Positions 1-6,434 of a stretch of DNA of 9,343 bases are shown one piece after another. The DNA is from Planctomycetota bacterium (GTDB lineage: Bacteria; Planctomycetota; PLA2; JAEUHO01): assembly GCA_026647295.1 (NCBI GenBank), contig JAPKHB010000134.1, forward strand, positions 1-9,343, written 5' to 3'. Below the pieces are notes generated by a model. The model was not told where the DNA came from. It made no database searches and saw only the letters and a list, made by a program, of their open reading frames with translations. The stretch's first letter is position 1; each line of letters opens with the position of its first letter. The position numbers and the translations under genes were made by a program.

Positions 1-7
1 GAGGATC

Positions 8-964
8 GTGCCCCACCTCGCGGGCGGGTGCGTAGGACTGGGTGTCGCGCTACGGTCAGGCTGCCCTGGCGTCCTTCACGAGGCCGCCGTCGCCGCCGGG
101 AGCGAGAAGGCCGCCTACAACCTCGGCAACCTGCACGCGCGCGGCGAGGGCGGGTCCCCGGACGCCGCGAGGGCGTTTCACTACTACTCCGTCGCCGCCC
201 AAAGGGGCTTCGCGCCGGGCCTGGCGAAGGTCGGGGAGTGCTACGAGTTCGGGCGCGGCACGCCGCAGGACTTCGCCGAGGCCCGCCGGTGGTACGCCAA
301 GGGGGCCGAGCAGGCGTACGGTCCGGCGCTGTACCGGCTCGCCACGATGACGGCTTTCGGAAGGGGTGGCCCCAAGGACCCGGGCCGAGCCGCGGCGCTC
401 TACGAACGAGCCGGCGCGCTCGGCGTCGCCGACGCGTTCAACAGCCTTGGCCTGCTGTACGAGCGGGGCGAGGGCGTTCCCCGGAACTACGAGCGCGCGC
501 GCGCCCTGTACGAGCAGGGGGCGGAGGGCGGAAGCGCGCTCGCCAACCTGGGACTGGGGAACCTGTACCTGAACGGCGTGGGCGTGGAGAAGGACTTCGG
601 CGTCGCCGCGCGCTACTTCCTGCGCGCCGTCGAACTCGGAAGTCCGGACGCGATGAACAACCTGGGCTGGGCCTACCAGCATGGCGGGCCCGGACTCGAG
701 GCTGATCCACGCAAGGCGTTCGCCTGGTACGGGAAGGCGGCGCGGGGCGGAAGCGCGGAGGGCCGCTTCAACCTGGGATCGATGTACCAGGCCGGCACGG
801 GCGTCGCGACGGACCTCGTCGAGGCCTACGCCTGGTACAGCGTCGCCGCGGCCGAAGGCATCGAGGAGGCCGCCCGCGCGCGCGACGCCCTGGAGTCCTC
901 GCTGACGCGCGAACAGATCCGCCGGGGGCAGGAGCGAGCCGAGGCCATCGGCCGCGGCGAGTGA
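8..964 (+). CDS. Sel1-repeat (TPR-like) protein, 5' end possibly outside window
   Basis: A solenoid protein built from about seven Sel1-like repeats of roughly 36 residues. Successive units begin near residues 36 (AYNLG), 71 (GLAKVG), 107 (ALYRLA), 143 (AFNSLG), 179 (ANLGLG), 215 (AMNNLG) and 252 (GRFNLG). Each carries the family's A-x-x-WY/YY...A-x-x-G helix pair and a GxGxxxD-type turn. The C-terminal stretch AYAWYSVAAAEG followed by a charged helix is the usual end of such proteins, so the 3' end is complete. Sel1 proteins are adaptors that mediate protein-protein contacts; the partner cannot be told here. The start is unsure: the frame is open to the left edge, the GTG at 8 has no visible ribosome-binding site, and the first 25 residues are neither repeat nor clear signal peptide. 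I therefore suspect the gene begins upstream. It converges on the HEAT-repeat gene and has no evident link to the metal genes. Confidence 0.85.
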   Translation: MPHLAGGCVGLGVALRSGCPGVLHEAAVAAGSEKAAYNLGNLHARGEGGSPDAARAFHYYSVAAQRGFAPGLAKVGECYEFGRGTPQDFAEARRWYAKGAEQAYGPALYRLATMTAFGRGGPKDPGRAAALYERAGALGVADAFNSLGLLYERGEGVPRNYERARALYEQGAEGGSALANLGLGNLYLNGVGVEKDFGVAARYFLRAVELGSPDAMNNLGWAYQHGGPGLEADPRKAFAWYGKAARGGSAEGRFNLGSMYQAGTGVATDLVEAYAWYSVAAAEGIEEAARARDALESSLTREQIRRGQERAEAIGRGE

Positions 965-983
965 CACGCGACTCCGTCAGGCC

Positions 984-1000
984 GGCCCCGGCGTGGGGCC
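984..1000. other. Short GC stem-loop in convergent gap
   Basis: GGCCCC (984-989) and GGGGCC (995-1000) form a perfect 6-bp stem with a 5-nt loop, 20 nt after the Sel1-repeat stop codon. An alternative pairing is CAGGCC (978-983) with GGCCTG (997-1002). There is no T-tract on either strand, so an intrinsic terminator is possible but unproven. Nothing else was found in the 108-bp gap up to the HEAT-gene stop at 1073. Confidence 0.3.
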
Positions 1001-1072
1001 TGGACCGCTCCGCGATACGCCAGGGGGCGCTGACCCGGTTTCGTGGCCACGCCTGCATGCATCGGGCGGGCT

Positions 1073-2131
1073 CTAGGGCCCGCGGATGCGGGCGATCGCC
1101 GAGGCGAGGGCGGTGCGCGTGTTGTGGCAGGTGACGCCAGAGGCCTCGAGGTCGCGCAGGACGGGCAGTGCGGCGGCGGCCGCCGGTCCCACGGCCCCCA
1201 GCGCATTCAGGGCGAACATCCGGTGGAGGTGGCTCCCGCGGCGGACGACCTCGATCAGGTCCGGGACGGCCGCAAGGCCCGCGGGGCCGATGGGTTCGAG
1301 GGCGAGCAGCGCCGAGCGCTTCAGGAGTTCGTGTGCGTCCGGATCCTTGAACGTCGCAACGAGGGCGGGGACGGCGGACCCGGCCCCCGGTCCGAAGCGA
1401 CCGAGCGCGTGCGCCGCCGCCGCGCGCACCGCGGTGTGGGTGTCGGTGAGCAGCGCCCGCAGGCGCGGGACGACGCGCGGGGCGTCACCCGCGATGCGGC
1501 CCAGCGCGACCGCCGCGAACTCGCGCTCGCCCGCGTCCGGGGAGCGGGACCGCTCGAGCAGCCCCCCCACCGCCCGCCGGCCGTCGCGCGCGATGCGTTC
1601 CAGGGCCTCCTCGTCCGGACCGGCATGCAACGAGGCGCCGGTTGCAAGGCCCGCCTCGTCGCGCTCACCGTCCGCGCGCGTGAACGAGACGAGGACCTCC
1701 ACCCCGAAGGGGCGCCAGCCTTCGGGCACGCGCACGAGGTGCCCGTCCAGGACGATCGGCCCCCGCGCCGAGCGCACGCGCACGCGGGCCTTTGCCGGGA
1801 CCGACACGACGCGCCAGGTGACCTCGTCCATCAGCCGGGCGTTGAACGTGCGCACGGTCACGGCGCCGGCCACGTCCACGCCACCCAGGGTGACGCGGCC
1901 CCGCAGTTCTCGCGTGCCGCGGTGGAAACGCACCGCGTGGAGCAGGGAGGTGCGCTCGCCGACGCGAACCTCCATGCCCGCAAGGCGCTCCCACGGGGAG
2001 GCGAGCCCTTCGCGGGCCGCCCACGCCACCACCGCGAGCAGCAGCGCCAGCCAGGCGGCCGCGCCGCGGCACCGGAACCCCGAAGCCCCCGCGGCGGCGT
2101 GGCAAAACGGGACGGGGGGACCGGGGGACAT
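1073..2131 (-). CDS. Membrane-anchored HEAT-repeat protein
   Basis: A 352-residue protein. Residues 24-38 (GAAAWLALLLAVVAW) form an N-terminal membrane anchor or signal. Residues 45-155 are a beta-rich segment I do not recognise. Residues 172-350 are HEAT-like helical repeats, seen in FAAVALGRIAGDAP, AAAHALGRFGPGAG, ALLALEPIGPAG and ALNALGAVGPAA, each followed by a second helix such as VPALVATF or VPDLIEVV. HEAT repeats mediate protein contacts and no catalytic motif is visible. I chose the ATG at 2131 because GGAGGT lies 4 nt upstream; the frame extends to 2308 but that extension is low-complexity and lacks a ribosome-binding site. GC is very high (51 of 60 bases in 1381-1440), unlike the methyltransferase gene to the right. 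The gene is divergent from that operon, with about 300-420 bp between them. Role unknown. Confidence 0.8.
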   Translation of the reverse strand: MSPGPPVPFCHAAAGASGFRCRGAAAWLALLLAVVAWAAREGLASPWERLAGMEVRVGERTSLLHAVRFHRGTRELRGRVTLGGVDVAGAVTVRTFNARLMDEVTWRVVSVPAKARVRVRSARGPIVLDGHLVRVPEGWRPFGVEVLVSFTRADGERDEAGLATGASLHAGPDEEALERIARDGRRAVGGLLERSRSPDAGEREFAAVALGRIAGDAPRVVPRLRALLTDTHTAVRAAAAHALGRFGPGAGSAVPALVATFKDPDAHELLKRSALLALEPIGPAGLAAVPDLIEVVRRGSHLHRMFALNALGAVGPAAAAALPVLRDLEASGVTCHNTRTALASAIARIRGP

Positions 2132-2428
2132 GCCTACCTCCAACCATCGGCCCGGCGGACGCAGGCGCTGAACGCAGGACCGGGCCCAACCGCGGCCCGG
2201 TCGAGGCCGCACAGCCGGGCCATTGGGACGCCCCCGCCCAGCGCCGGATTGCTGACCGCAGCGAGCCGCACTCCGGTACTTGCACGCAGCTGAGCGGAAC
2301 AGCGCCATCCGTGGCCCGACGAGCCCCCAGGTGCCGGCGCGCGGCCGTCAACCTCCCACCCGCGGCGCGGCCAAGAGCCGCACCTGCTAGGATGGGGGCG
2401 ATCCCATGAGGAGCCGCCAGCAGTCCTG
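2132..2428. other. Divergent intergenic region, no clear gene
   Basis: About 300 bp between the HEAT gene (-) and the methyltransferase-like operon (+). It should hold the promoters for both, but I see no confident -35/-10 pair and no MerR- or CopY-type dyad. A minor dyad (ATGGG at 2393-2397 pairing with CCCAT at 2403-2407) lies within a five-codon ORF. The reading frames here (upstream extension of the HEAT frame and others) are Arg/Pro/Gly-rich and look like GC-driven noise. Confidence 0.4.
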
Positions 2429-2551
2429 ATGAAAAGCGTAGGAGGAGTGCTGCACGTCCGGGCCTGCGGTGGGTCGGTCTGGCTGTACGAGCCGACCCTA
2501 TCCCCACGACAACCCACGGCGCCAGCCGCCTTCGCACGGATGGTGACCTGA
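2429..2551 (+). CDS. Possible 40-residue ORF overlapping the methyltransferase start (doubtful)
   Basis: A 40-codon frame starts at ATG 2429 (MKSVGGVLHVRACGG...) and its TGA overlaps the ATG of the next gene as TGATG, an arrangement typical of translational coupling. Against it: the nearest GGAG lies about 15 nt upstream of the ATG; the alternative start GTG 2447 has AGGAGG almost touching it; and the peptide has no signal, membrane span or recognisable motif apart from one Cys. It could be a leader ORF whose translation helps open the weak ribosome-binding site of the methyltransferase-like gene, or chance. I do not recognise it. Confidence 0.22.
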   Translation: MKSVGGVLHVRACGGSVWLYEPTLSPRQPTAPAAFARMVT

Positions 2552-3171
2552 TGCACGTCGGGACGTGGGGCCTCGCGGTTCTCGTCACCGTGGTCGTCTC
2601 GTGGCTGCTCTACCGCTACCTGACACCGGCAGGATGGAAGGAGTGGTCCCGCGCCGGCGTCGTCCAGGCCTTCATCATTGCCTTCTATGCGGAGATGTAC
2701 GGGTTCCCGCTCACGATCTACTTCCTGGCGCGCGTCTTGGGGCTCGACCTCGGCTGGAGCGAAGGCGGCAACTTGTGGACACAACTCTTCGGCACTCCGG
2801 CCGCGCATGTCGTAGCGATGGTCATCGGCTATGCCATTGTGTTCTCGGGTGCCACACTCGTCGCGAGCGGCTGGCGGCTCGTGCACCGGGCTCGCCGTGA
2901 GGGTCGACTCGTCACGCACGGCATCTACGAGCGCGTCCGCCACCCGCAGTACACTGGCCTCTATCTCATCGTGTTCGGCGAGGGGATCGTTCACTGGCCA
3001 ACCCTGGTCTCGGTGGCTGCCTTCCCCATCATCGTCGTCGCCTACGCACGGCTCGCCCGCCGCGAAGAACGCCAGATGGTGGAGCGGTTCGGAGACGCCT
3101 ACCGCGAGTACCGCCAGCGGGTCCCGATGTTCATTCCGCGGCTCGGCGCTCTCGCACCAAGGGAGATCTGA
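2551..3171 (+). CDS. Isoprenylcysteine/phospholipid methyltransferase-like (ICMT/PEMT-fold) membrane protein
   Basis: A 206-residue integral membrane protein with hydrophobic spans near 5-22, 38-62, 85-107 and 134-167. The C-terminal half holds the ICMT/PEMT-type signature: GIYERVRHPQYTG (124-136), then EER...ERFGDAYREYRQRVPMFIPR (172-197). In this superfamily these residues make the SAM pocket and catalytic end. The length is normal for a bacterial member. Family members transfer methyl groups from SAM to lipid or thiol-like substrates in the membrane; the bacterial substrate is usually unknown, though such genes recur in heavy-metal resistance clusters, which fits this context. The start at ATG 2551 has a weak GGTGA 4 nt upstream and overlaps the preceding ORF's stop; a membrane span begins at residue 5, as expected of a true N-terminus. 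A microprotein gene follows after 2 nt. GC is clearly lower than in the left flank (about 37 of 60 in 2641-2700), suggesting transfer. Confidence 0.85.
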   Translation: MHVGTWGLAVLVTVVVSWLLYRYLTPAGWKEWSRAGVVQAFIIAFYAEMYGFPLTIYFLARVLGLDLGWSEGGNLWTQLFGTPAAHVVAMVIGYAIVFSGATLVASGWRLVHRARREGRLVTHGIYERVRHPQYTGLYLIVFGEGIVHWPTLVSVAAFPIIVVAYARLARREERQMVERFGDAYREYRQRVPMFIPRLGALAPREI

Positions 3172-3173
3172 AC

Positions 3174-3305
3174 GTGGAACCTACGCCGTTCACCATCGTC
3201 AGCGGGGTCGCGCTGCTGCTTGTCTTTGCCTTCGTTGCTTGGCGGCTGCGGCTCGCACGCCGACACGAGGCGGATGGCCTCGATGCCCGTAAGAATCGTT
3301 CGTGA
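3174..3305 (+). CDS. 43-residue single-span membrane microprotein
   Basis: A short gene in tight operon position, 2 nt after the methyltransferase-like stop codon. GTG 3174 is preceded by AAGGGAG (3159-3165) at 8 nt spacing, the best ribosome-binding site on the plus strand of this region. The product starts MEPTPFTIVSG, has one hydrophobic helix (about residues 7-23, FTIVSGVALLLVFAFVA), then a basic face RLRLARRH and a charged polar tail ending KNRS. This is the classic layout of a bitopic microprotein with a cytoplasmic basic tail. No Cys or Met cluster is present, so it is not an obvious metal binder. The context suggests a partner or stabiliser of the methyltransferase-like protein, which is inference. 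A weak 5-bp hairpin (CGAGA 3317-3321 with TCTCG 3325-3329) lies 12 nt downstream without a T-tract; nothing else is seen before the oxidase stop at 3441. Confidence 0.7.
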   Translation: MEPTPFTIVSGVALLLVFAFVAWRLRLARRHEADGLDARKNRS

Positions 3306-3440
3306 ATCCCCCGCGGCGAGAGAGTCTCGTATACTTGGCTCCTGATCGTCCACGACGCGCCTTCACCGGGGCCCCCCGCTCCAGGTCGTCCAGGTACGGA
3401 TTGGATGGACCTTCAGGCACCCTTGCCGAAAGCACTCCCT

Positions 3441-4925
3441 TCAACGACCCCCGTGACCCTCGTGGCCCTCACCACGCTTCTGCGGAGGCACCTCCCTCTC
3501 GACCCCCTCGGGGTTCGACGGTGAGGGGGGGCTGCCGTGGCCCCCGTCGGGGGATGACGGCGGCGCCTGGGTGGCGTGCGGACCGCCGTTCTCCGTAGGC
3601 CGCGTGGCGGCCTCCAGATCGATCCCATCGCGCTCGAGTTCCTCGGCGGTGGCCGCCTCCGCGACCGTTCCCTCCGGTTGCTCGTACCAGCCCGGGTCTT
3701 CGTAGTTCTCGATCGACTCGCGGACCTTGATGACCGTAAACATGCCCCCCATCGGGATGTAGCCAAACGGGCCGTCCCCACCCAGCATGGCGATGGTGTT
3801 CTTCGGGGAGCCGCCCATGTCCGCCGTGCCCTCTTCGGCGGTGGGATCGTTCCTGGGCAGCCGATCCGCGACCAGGTCCATCACCGCCTGGTCGAAGTCG
3901 CTCGGGTCAAGGCCCGTGAGGTTTGGCAGGTTATGGCCCATCTGGTTCATCGTGTGGTGCGTCATGTGGCAGTGCAGCGCCCAGTCGCCGGGATTCGAGG
4001 CGACGAACTCGACTGTCCGGGTGCTGCCCACCGGCACCAGTACGGTCGTCTCGGGCCACTGCCCGGCCTCGGGGATCGGTCCGCCATCGGTCTCGATGAC
4101 ACGGAACGACCCCCCGTGCATGTGGATCGGGTGATGGTCGGTTGCGCTGAGATTTCCGATCCGGATCCGGACGCGGTCGCCGATCTTGGCAACCAGGGGG
4201 GCCGTCGCCGGGAAGACCTTCGCGTTGAAGGTCAGCACATTGAAGTCGATCATCTCAAAGGGGTCAGGGCGCTCGCTCCCGGGATCCATCTTCCACTCGC
4301 TTAGAAGGATCACGAAGTCGCGATCCGGCGGTGGCCCACCGGGTTCCCGGGGGTGGATCACGAACATCCCCATGAGGCCCATCGCCATCTGCACCTGCTC
4401 GTTGTGGTGCGAGTGGTACATGAACGTTCCGTGCTGCCGGAGGTCGAATTCGTATCGGAAGGTCTCACCGGGCTCGATCGCGCGCTGCGTCATGCCGCTC
4501 ACGCCGTCCATGCCGTTCGTGATGTGTAAGCCGTGCCAGTGGATGCTCGTGGGCTCAGGGAGGTGGTTCGTGACATAGATCCGCACGCGGTCGCCCTCCA
4601 CCGCCTCGATCGTCGGGCCGTGGACCTGCCCGTTGAAGCCCCAAAGGCGCCCCGTGAGTCCGGGAGCGAACTCGTGCCGCACGGCAGCGGCGATCAGGTG
4701 GTAGACCTTTACGCCGTCAACCACTCGGAACGGGAGCGTCGTGCCATTGGGCGTGATGACGGGGCGGTAGCCGTTCGGCTGGGGGTTGGATGCCTCGTGG
4801 CCCGGAGCGTCGTCCGGCGGGTGCTCCGGCGGATCGTCCGCCGCGGCGGCGGCCAGGCACATCACCGCAACTCCGATCCCTGCTAGGAGGAATCCGCGAC
4901 CGGGCATGGGCATGGGCATGGGCAT
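3441..4925 (-). CDS. Multicopper oxidase (periplasmic copper oxidase, compact cupredoxin type)
   Basis: A 494-residue secreted oxidase. It has a Sec-type signal (about 9-28, GRGFLLAGIGVAVMCLAAAA, no twin-Arg), an Asp/Pro/His linker (30-50), a first cupredoxin domain (about 70-192) with HWHG (129-132) and HSH (171-173), and a second (about 205-400) with HPIHMHG (265-271) and HCHMTHHTMNQM (318-329). All expected ligands are present: T1 Cu by H265, C319, H324 and axial M329; the trinuclear site by the remaining His pairs. A segment of about 60 residues separates that motif from the closing strand GGMFTVIKV (393-401), as I recall from copper oxidases in metal clusters. Residues 441-494 are a Pro/Gly/His tail ending GHEGHGGR. 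Likely role: periplasmic oxidation of Cu(I) to Cu(II). It follows the TolC-family stop after 2 nt, with AAAGGA 8 nt before the first of four tandem ATG codons. Confidence 0.93.
   Translation of the reverse strand: MPMPMPMPGRGFLLAGIGVAVMCLAAAAADDPPEHPPDDAPGHEASNPQPNGYRPVITPNGTTLPFRVVDGVKVYHLIAAAVRHEFAPGLTGRLWGFNGQVHGPTIEAVEGDRVRIYVTNHLPEPTSIHWHGLHITNGMDGVSGMTQRAIEPGETFRYEFDLRQHGTFMYHSHHNEQVQMAMGLMGMFVIHPREPGGPPPDRDFVILLSEWKMDPGSERPDPFEMIDFNVLTFNAKVFPATAPLVAKIGDRVRIRIGNLSATDHHPIHMHGGSFRVIETDGGPIPEAGQWPETTVLVPVGSTRTVEFVASNPGDWALHCHMTHHTMNQMGHNLPNLTGLDPSDFDQAVMDLVADRLPRNDPTAEEGTADMGGSPKNTIAMLGGDGPFGYIPMGGMFTVIKVRESIENYEDPGWYEQPEGTVAEAATAEELERDGIDLEAATRPTENGGPHATQAPPSSPDGGHGSPPSPSNPEGVEREVPPQKRGEGHEGHGGR
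4902..4925 (-). repeat. (ATGCCC)x4 tandem repeat at the oxidase start
   Basis: Four perfect hexamers read ATGCCC on the minus strand and encode MPMPMPMP, the first eight residues of the multicopper oxidase. Every unit holds an in-frame ATG (at 4925, 4919, 4913 and 4907). The AAAGGA ribosome-binding site is 8 nt from the first ATG and progressively too far from the others. Loss or gain of a unit keeps the frame and would change only signal-peptide length and the number of usable starts. Confidence 0.9.
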
Positions 4926-4927
4926 GA

Positions 4928-6343
4928 TCAGTGTCCTTTCGGGAGTTCAGGATGTTCTGCTGCATCGGGAAGCGGGAGCGCTTCGAGTCGGTAGGGGTTC
5001 AGGCTTCCCGCGAGCAGTTCCTGGAGGTCCAGACTGACGATCCAAGCGTCCCTCGTCGTCTCGATGTACTCCCGTCGGGCGTCTATCGCCTGCTGCTTCG
5101 CGCTGAGTACGTCGAAGGCCCCGACCTGCATGGCGTTGTAGAACTGAAGCACCTCCTTTACGAGGCGTTCGCGCAGTGGCAGGTAGGTGTCCCGAAGGTA
5201 GTGCGCACGCTCCCGCAGGCTCGTCAGGCGAGCCTGAAGTCGCCGGGCCGCGGACTCGACTTCCACCGACAGCTGGGCATGCCTGGCCATCCGCTGCCGA
5301 AGCGTCGCGCCGGCGGCGAGGGATCGCGCCTGCCCCTGGTCGAAGATCGGGATGGGCGTGGAGACCTCGGGCCCGAATCCCCAGCCTCCGGCACTCTCGC
5401 GCTTCCCCGCGCCTCCCCCGTCGGGGACCGGCCAGGCCTCCCGCCGGACAAGGCCGGCCCTGAACATCGCCGACCTTATCCGAGCGCTGCTCTCGCTCAG
5501 ATCCAGGCTCGATGCCAGGGCGCGGGCCCCGGCGTCGCCCATGTCCTCGGGCAGAGGCGGCGGATCCAGGCGGCCTGCAACCGTAAGGGCCGGGGCTCGG
5601 CCCGAGAGCCCGAGGAGCACGATCAAGGGCTCGCGGGCGTCCTGTGCGAGCGCCTCCGCCGCTTCCAGGTAGAGTTGGGCTCGGGCGGCATTCACCTCCT
5701 CGATCGTCAGCTGTGTGTCGAGGGCATTTCCCGCCGCGTGGAGCTTGCGCATGAGATCGCGCGAGACGGTAGCGGCTGTGGATGCCTCCCGTCGCATGGC
5801 GACCATCGCTTCGCCCGCCCAGACCGTCGCGAAGGCGCGGCGCACGTCGAACACGAGGCGCACGAGATCCCGGGCGACGGCCGCCTCCTCCGCGCACAGG
5901 TCCGCCGCTGCCACCCGCCGGCGTAGCGGGACGAGGAACAGGTCCAGGAACGACTGCGCCAGCCCCAGTTCGATCTCCGGACCGTCGGCGAAGAACTTCG
6001 CGTTGGCCGAGAACACCGGGTTCTTCAGCAGGCCGGCCTGGAGCAGTTCGGCGCGTGCGATCCCCAGCCGCTCGTAGAGCTCTCGAACGGAGCGGTTGTT
6101 GAGCAGGGCCACCTTGACGGCGGCCGCCTCGACCAAGGGCTCGGCGAGCAATCGGGCGACGGCTGGGTCGGCGCTGGGCGCCTCGGGCGCCGGGACCGGC
6201 GTGGGCTCGCCCACTCCCGCTCGGCGGGCGACGTCGGAGCGTACCCGCTCGACGCTCAGCCCGACGCCGCCGTCCGTCCGAGAGCGGACACACCCTCCGG
6301 CAGCCAGCAGGCCGAGCATGAGCAGCGTTTGAGTCCTTCGCAC
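4928..6343 (-). CDS. TolC-family outer membrane efflux lipoprotein
   Basis: A 471-residue outer-membrane factor, normal for the family. The N-terminus MRRTQTLLMLGLLAAGGC looks like a lipoprotein signal with Cys18 as the lipidated residue. Two OEP-type halves follow. The first has LNNRSVRELYERLGIARAEL (81-100) and LLKNPVFSA; the second has the conserved turn VSTPIPIFDQGQA (327-339) and the long helix with FYNAMQVGAFDVLSAKQQAI (401-420). Such proteins form trimeric channels through the outer membrane for RND-type or related pumps; no pump or membrane-fusion gene is in the window. The start is GTG 6343, with GGGAGG 4 nt upstream; ATG at residue 9 would cut the signal. The multicopper oxidase starts 2 nt after its stop, so the two are co-transcribed. 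A 13-bp hairpin lies 37 nt upstream. The pairing suggests export of copper or a related metal from the periplasm. Confidence 0.93.
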   Translation of the reverse strand: MRRTQTLLMLGLLAAGGCVRSRTDGGVGLSVERVRSDVARRAGVGEPTPVPAPEAPSADPAVARLLAEPLVEAAAVKVALLNNRSVRELYERLGIARAELLQAGLLKNPVFSANAKFFADGPEIELGLAQSFLDLFLVPLRRRVAAADLCAEEAAVARDLVRLVFDVRRAFATVWAGEAMVAMRREASTAATVSRDLMRKLHAAGNALDTQLTIEEVNAARAQLYLEAAEALAQDAREPLIVLLGLSGRAPALTVAGRLDPPPLPEDMGDAGARALASSLDLSESSARIRSAMFRAGLVRREAWPVPDGGGAGKRESAGGWGFGPEVSTPIPIFDQGQARSLAAGATLRQRMARHAQLSVEVESAARRLQARLTSLRERAHYLRDTYLPLRERLVKEVLQFYNAMQVGAFDVLSAKQQAIDARREYIETTRDAWIVSLDLQELLAGSLNPYRLEALPLPDAAEHPELPKGH

Positions 6344-6380
6344 GGTCCCTCCCTCTGCGTCCTGTCATCCCGGTTCGCAA

Positions 6381-6413
6381 GGCCGGGTCCTCTCCGGACA
6401 AGAGGACCCGGCC
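6381..6413. other. Perfect 13-bp inverted repeat (stem-loop) between YHS-like and TolC genes
   Basis: GGCCGGGTCCTCT (6381-6393) and AGAGGACCCGGCC (6401-6413) are exact reverse complements around a 7-nt loop CCGGACA. It lies in the 91-bp gap, 21 nt after the YHS-like stop and 37 nt before the TolC-family GTG. There is no T-tract on the minus-strand transcript (TTGCGAACCGG follows), so it is not a canonical intrinsic terminator. It may protect the 3' end of upstream mRNA, act as an RNase processing site, attenuate transcription, or bind protein as a dyad. Confidence 0.85.
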
Positions 6414-6434
6414 TAGAGGCGTCAGGCGGCCCGC

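Noticed and set aside
1043..2293. 416-codon plus-strand frame opposite the HEAT-repeat gene
   Set aside because: It is the antisense shadow of the HEAT repeats and has no domain or ribosome-binding site.
3491..3528. CCCC/GGGG-rich imperfect hairpin near the oxidase 3' end, considered as a terminator
   Set aside because: It lies inside the coding tail, the pairing is offset by one base, and no T-tract follows.
3576..4304. 242-codon plus-strand frame opposite the oxidase
   Set aside because: It is antisense to the copper-ligand-bearing region of the multicopper oxidase and has no independent evidence.
4947..6401. 484-codon minus-strand frame overlapping the TolC-family gene
   Set aside because: It is a different frame over clear TolC-family sequence, with an Arg/Gly/Pro-rich product.
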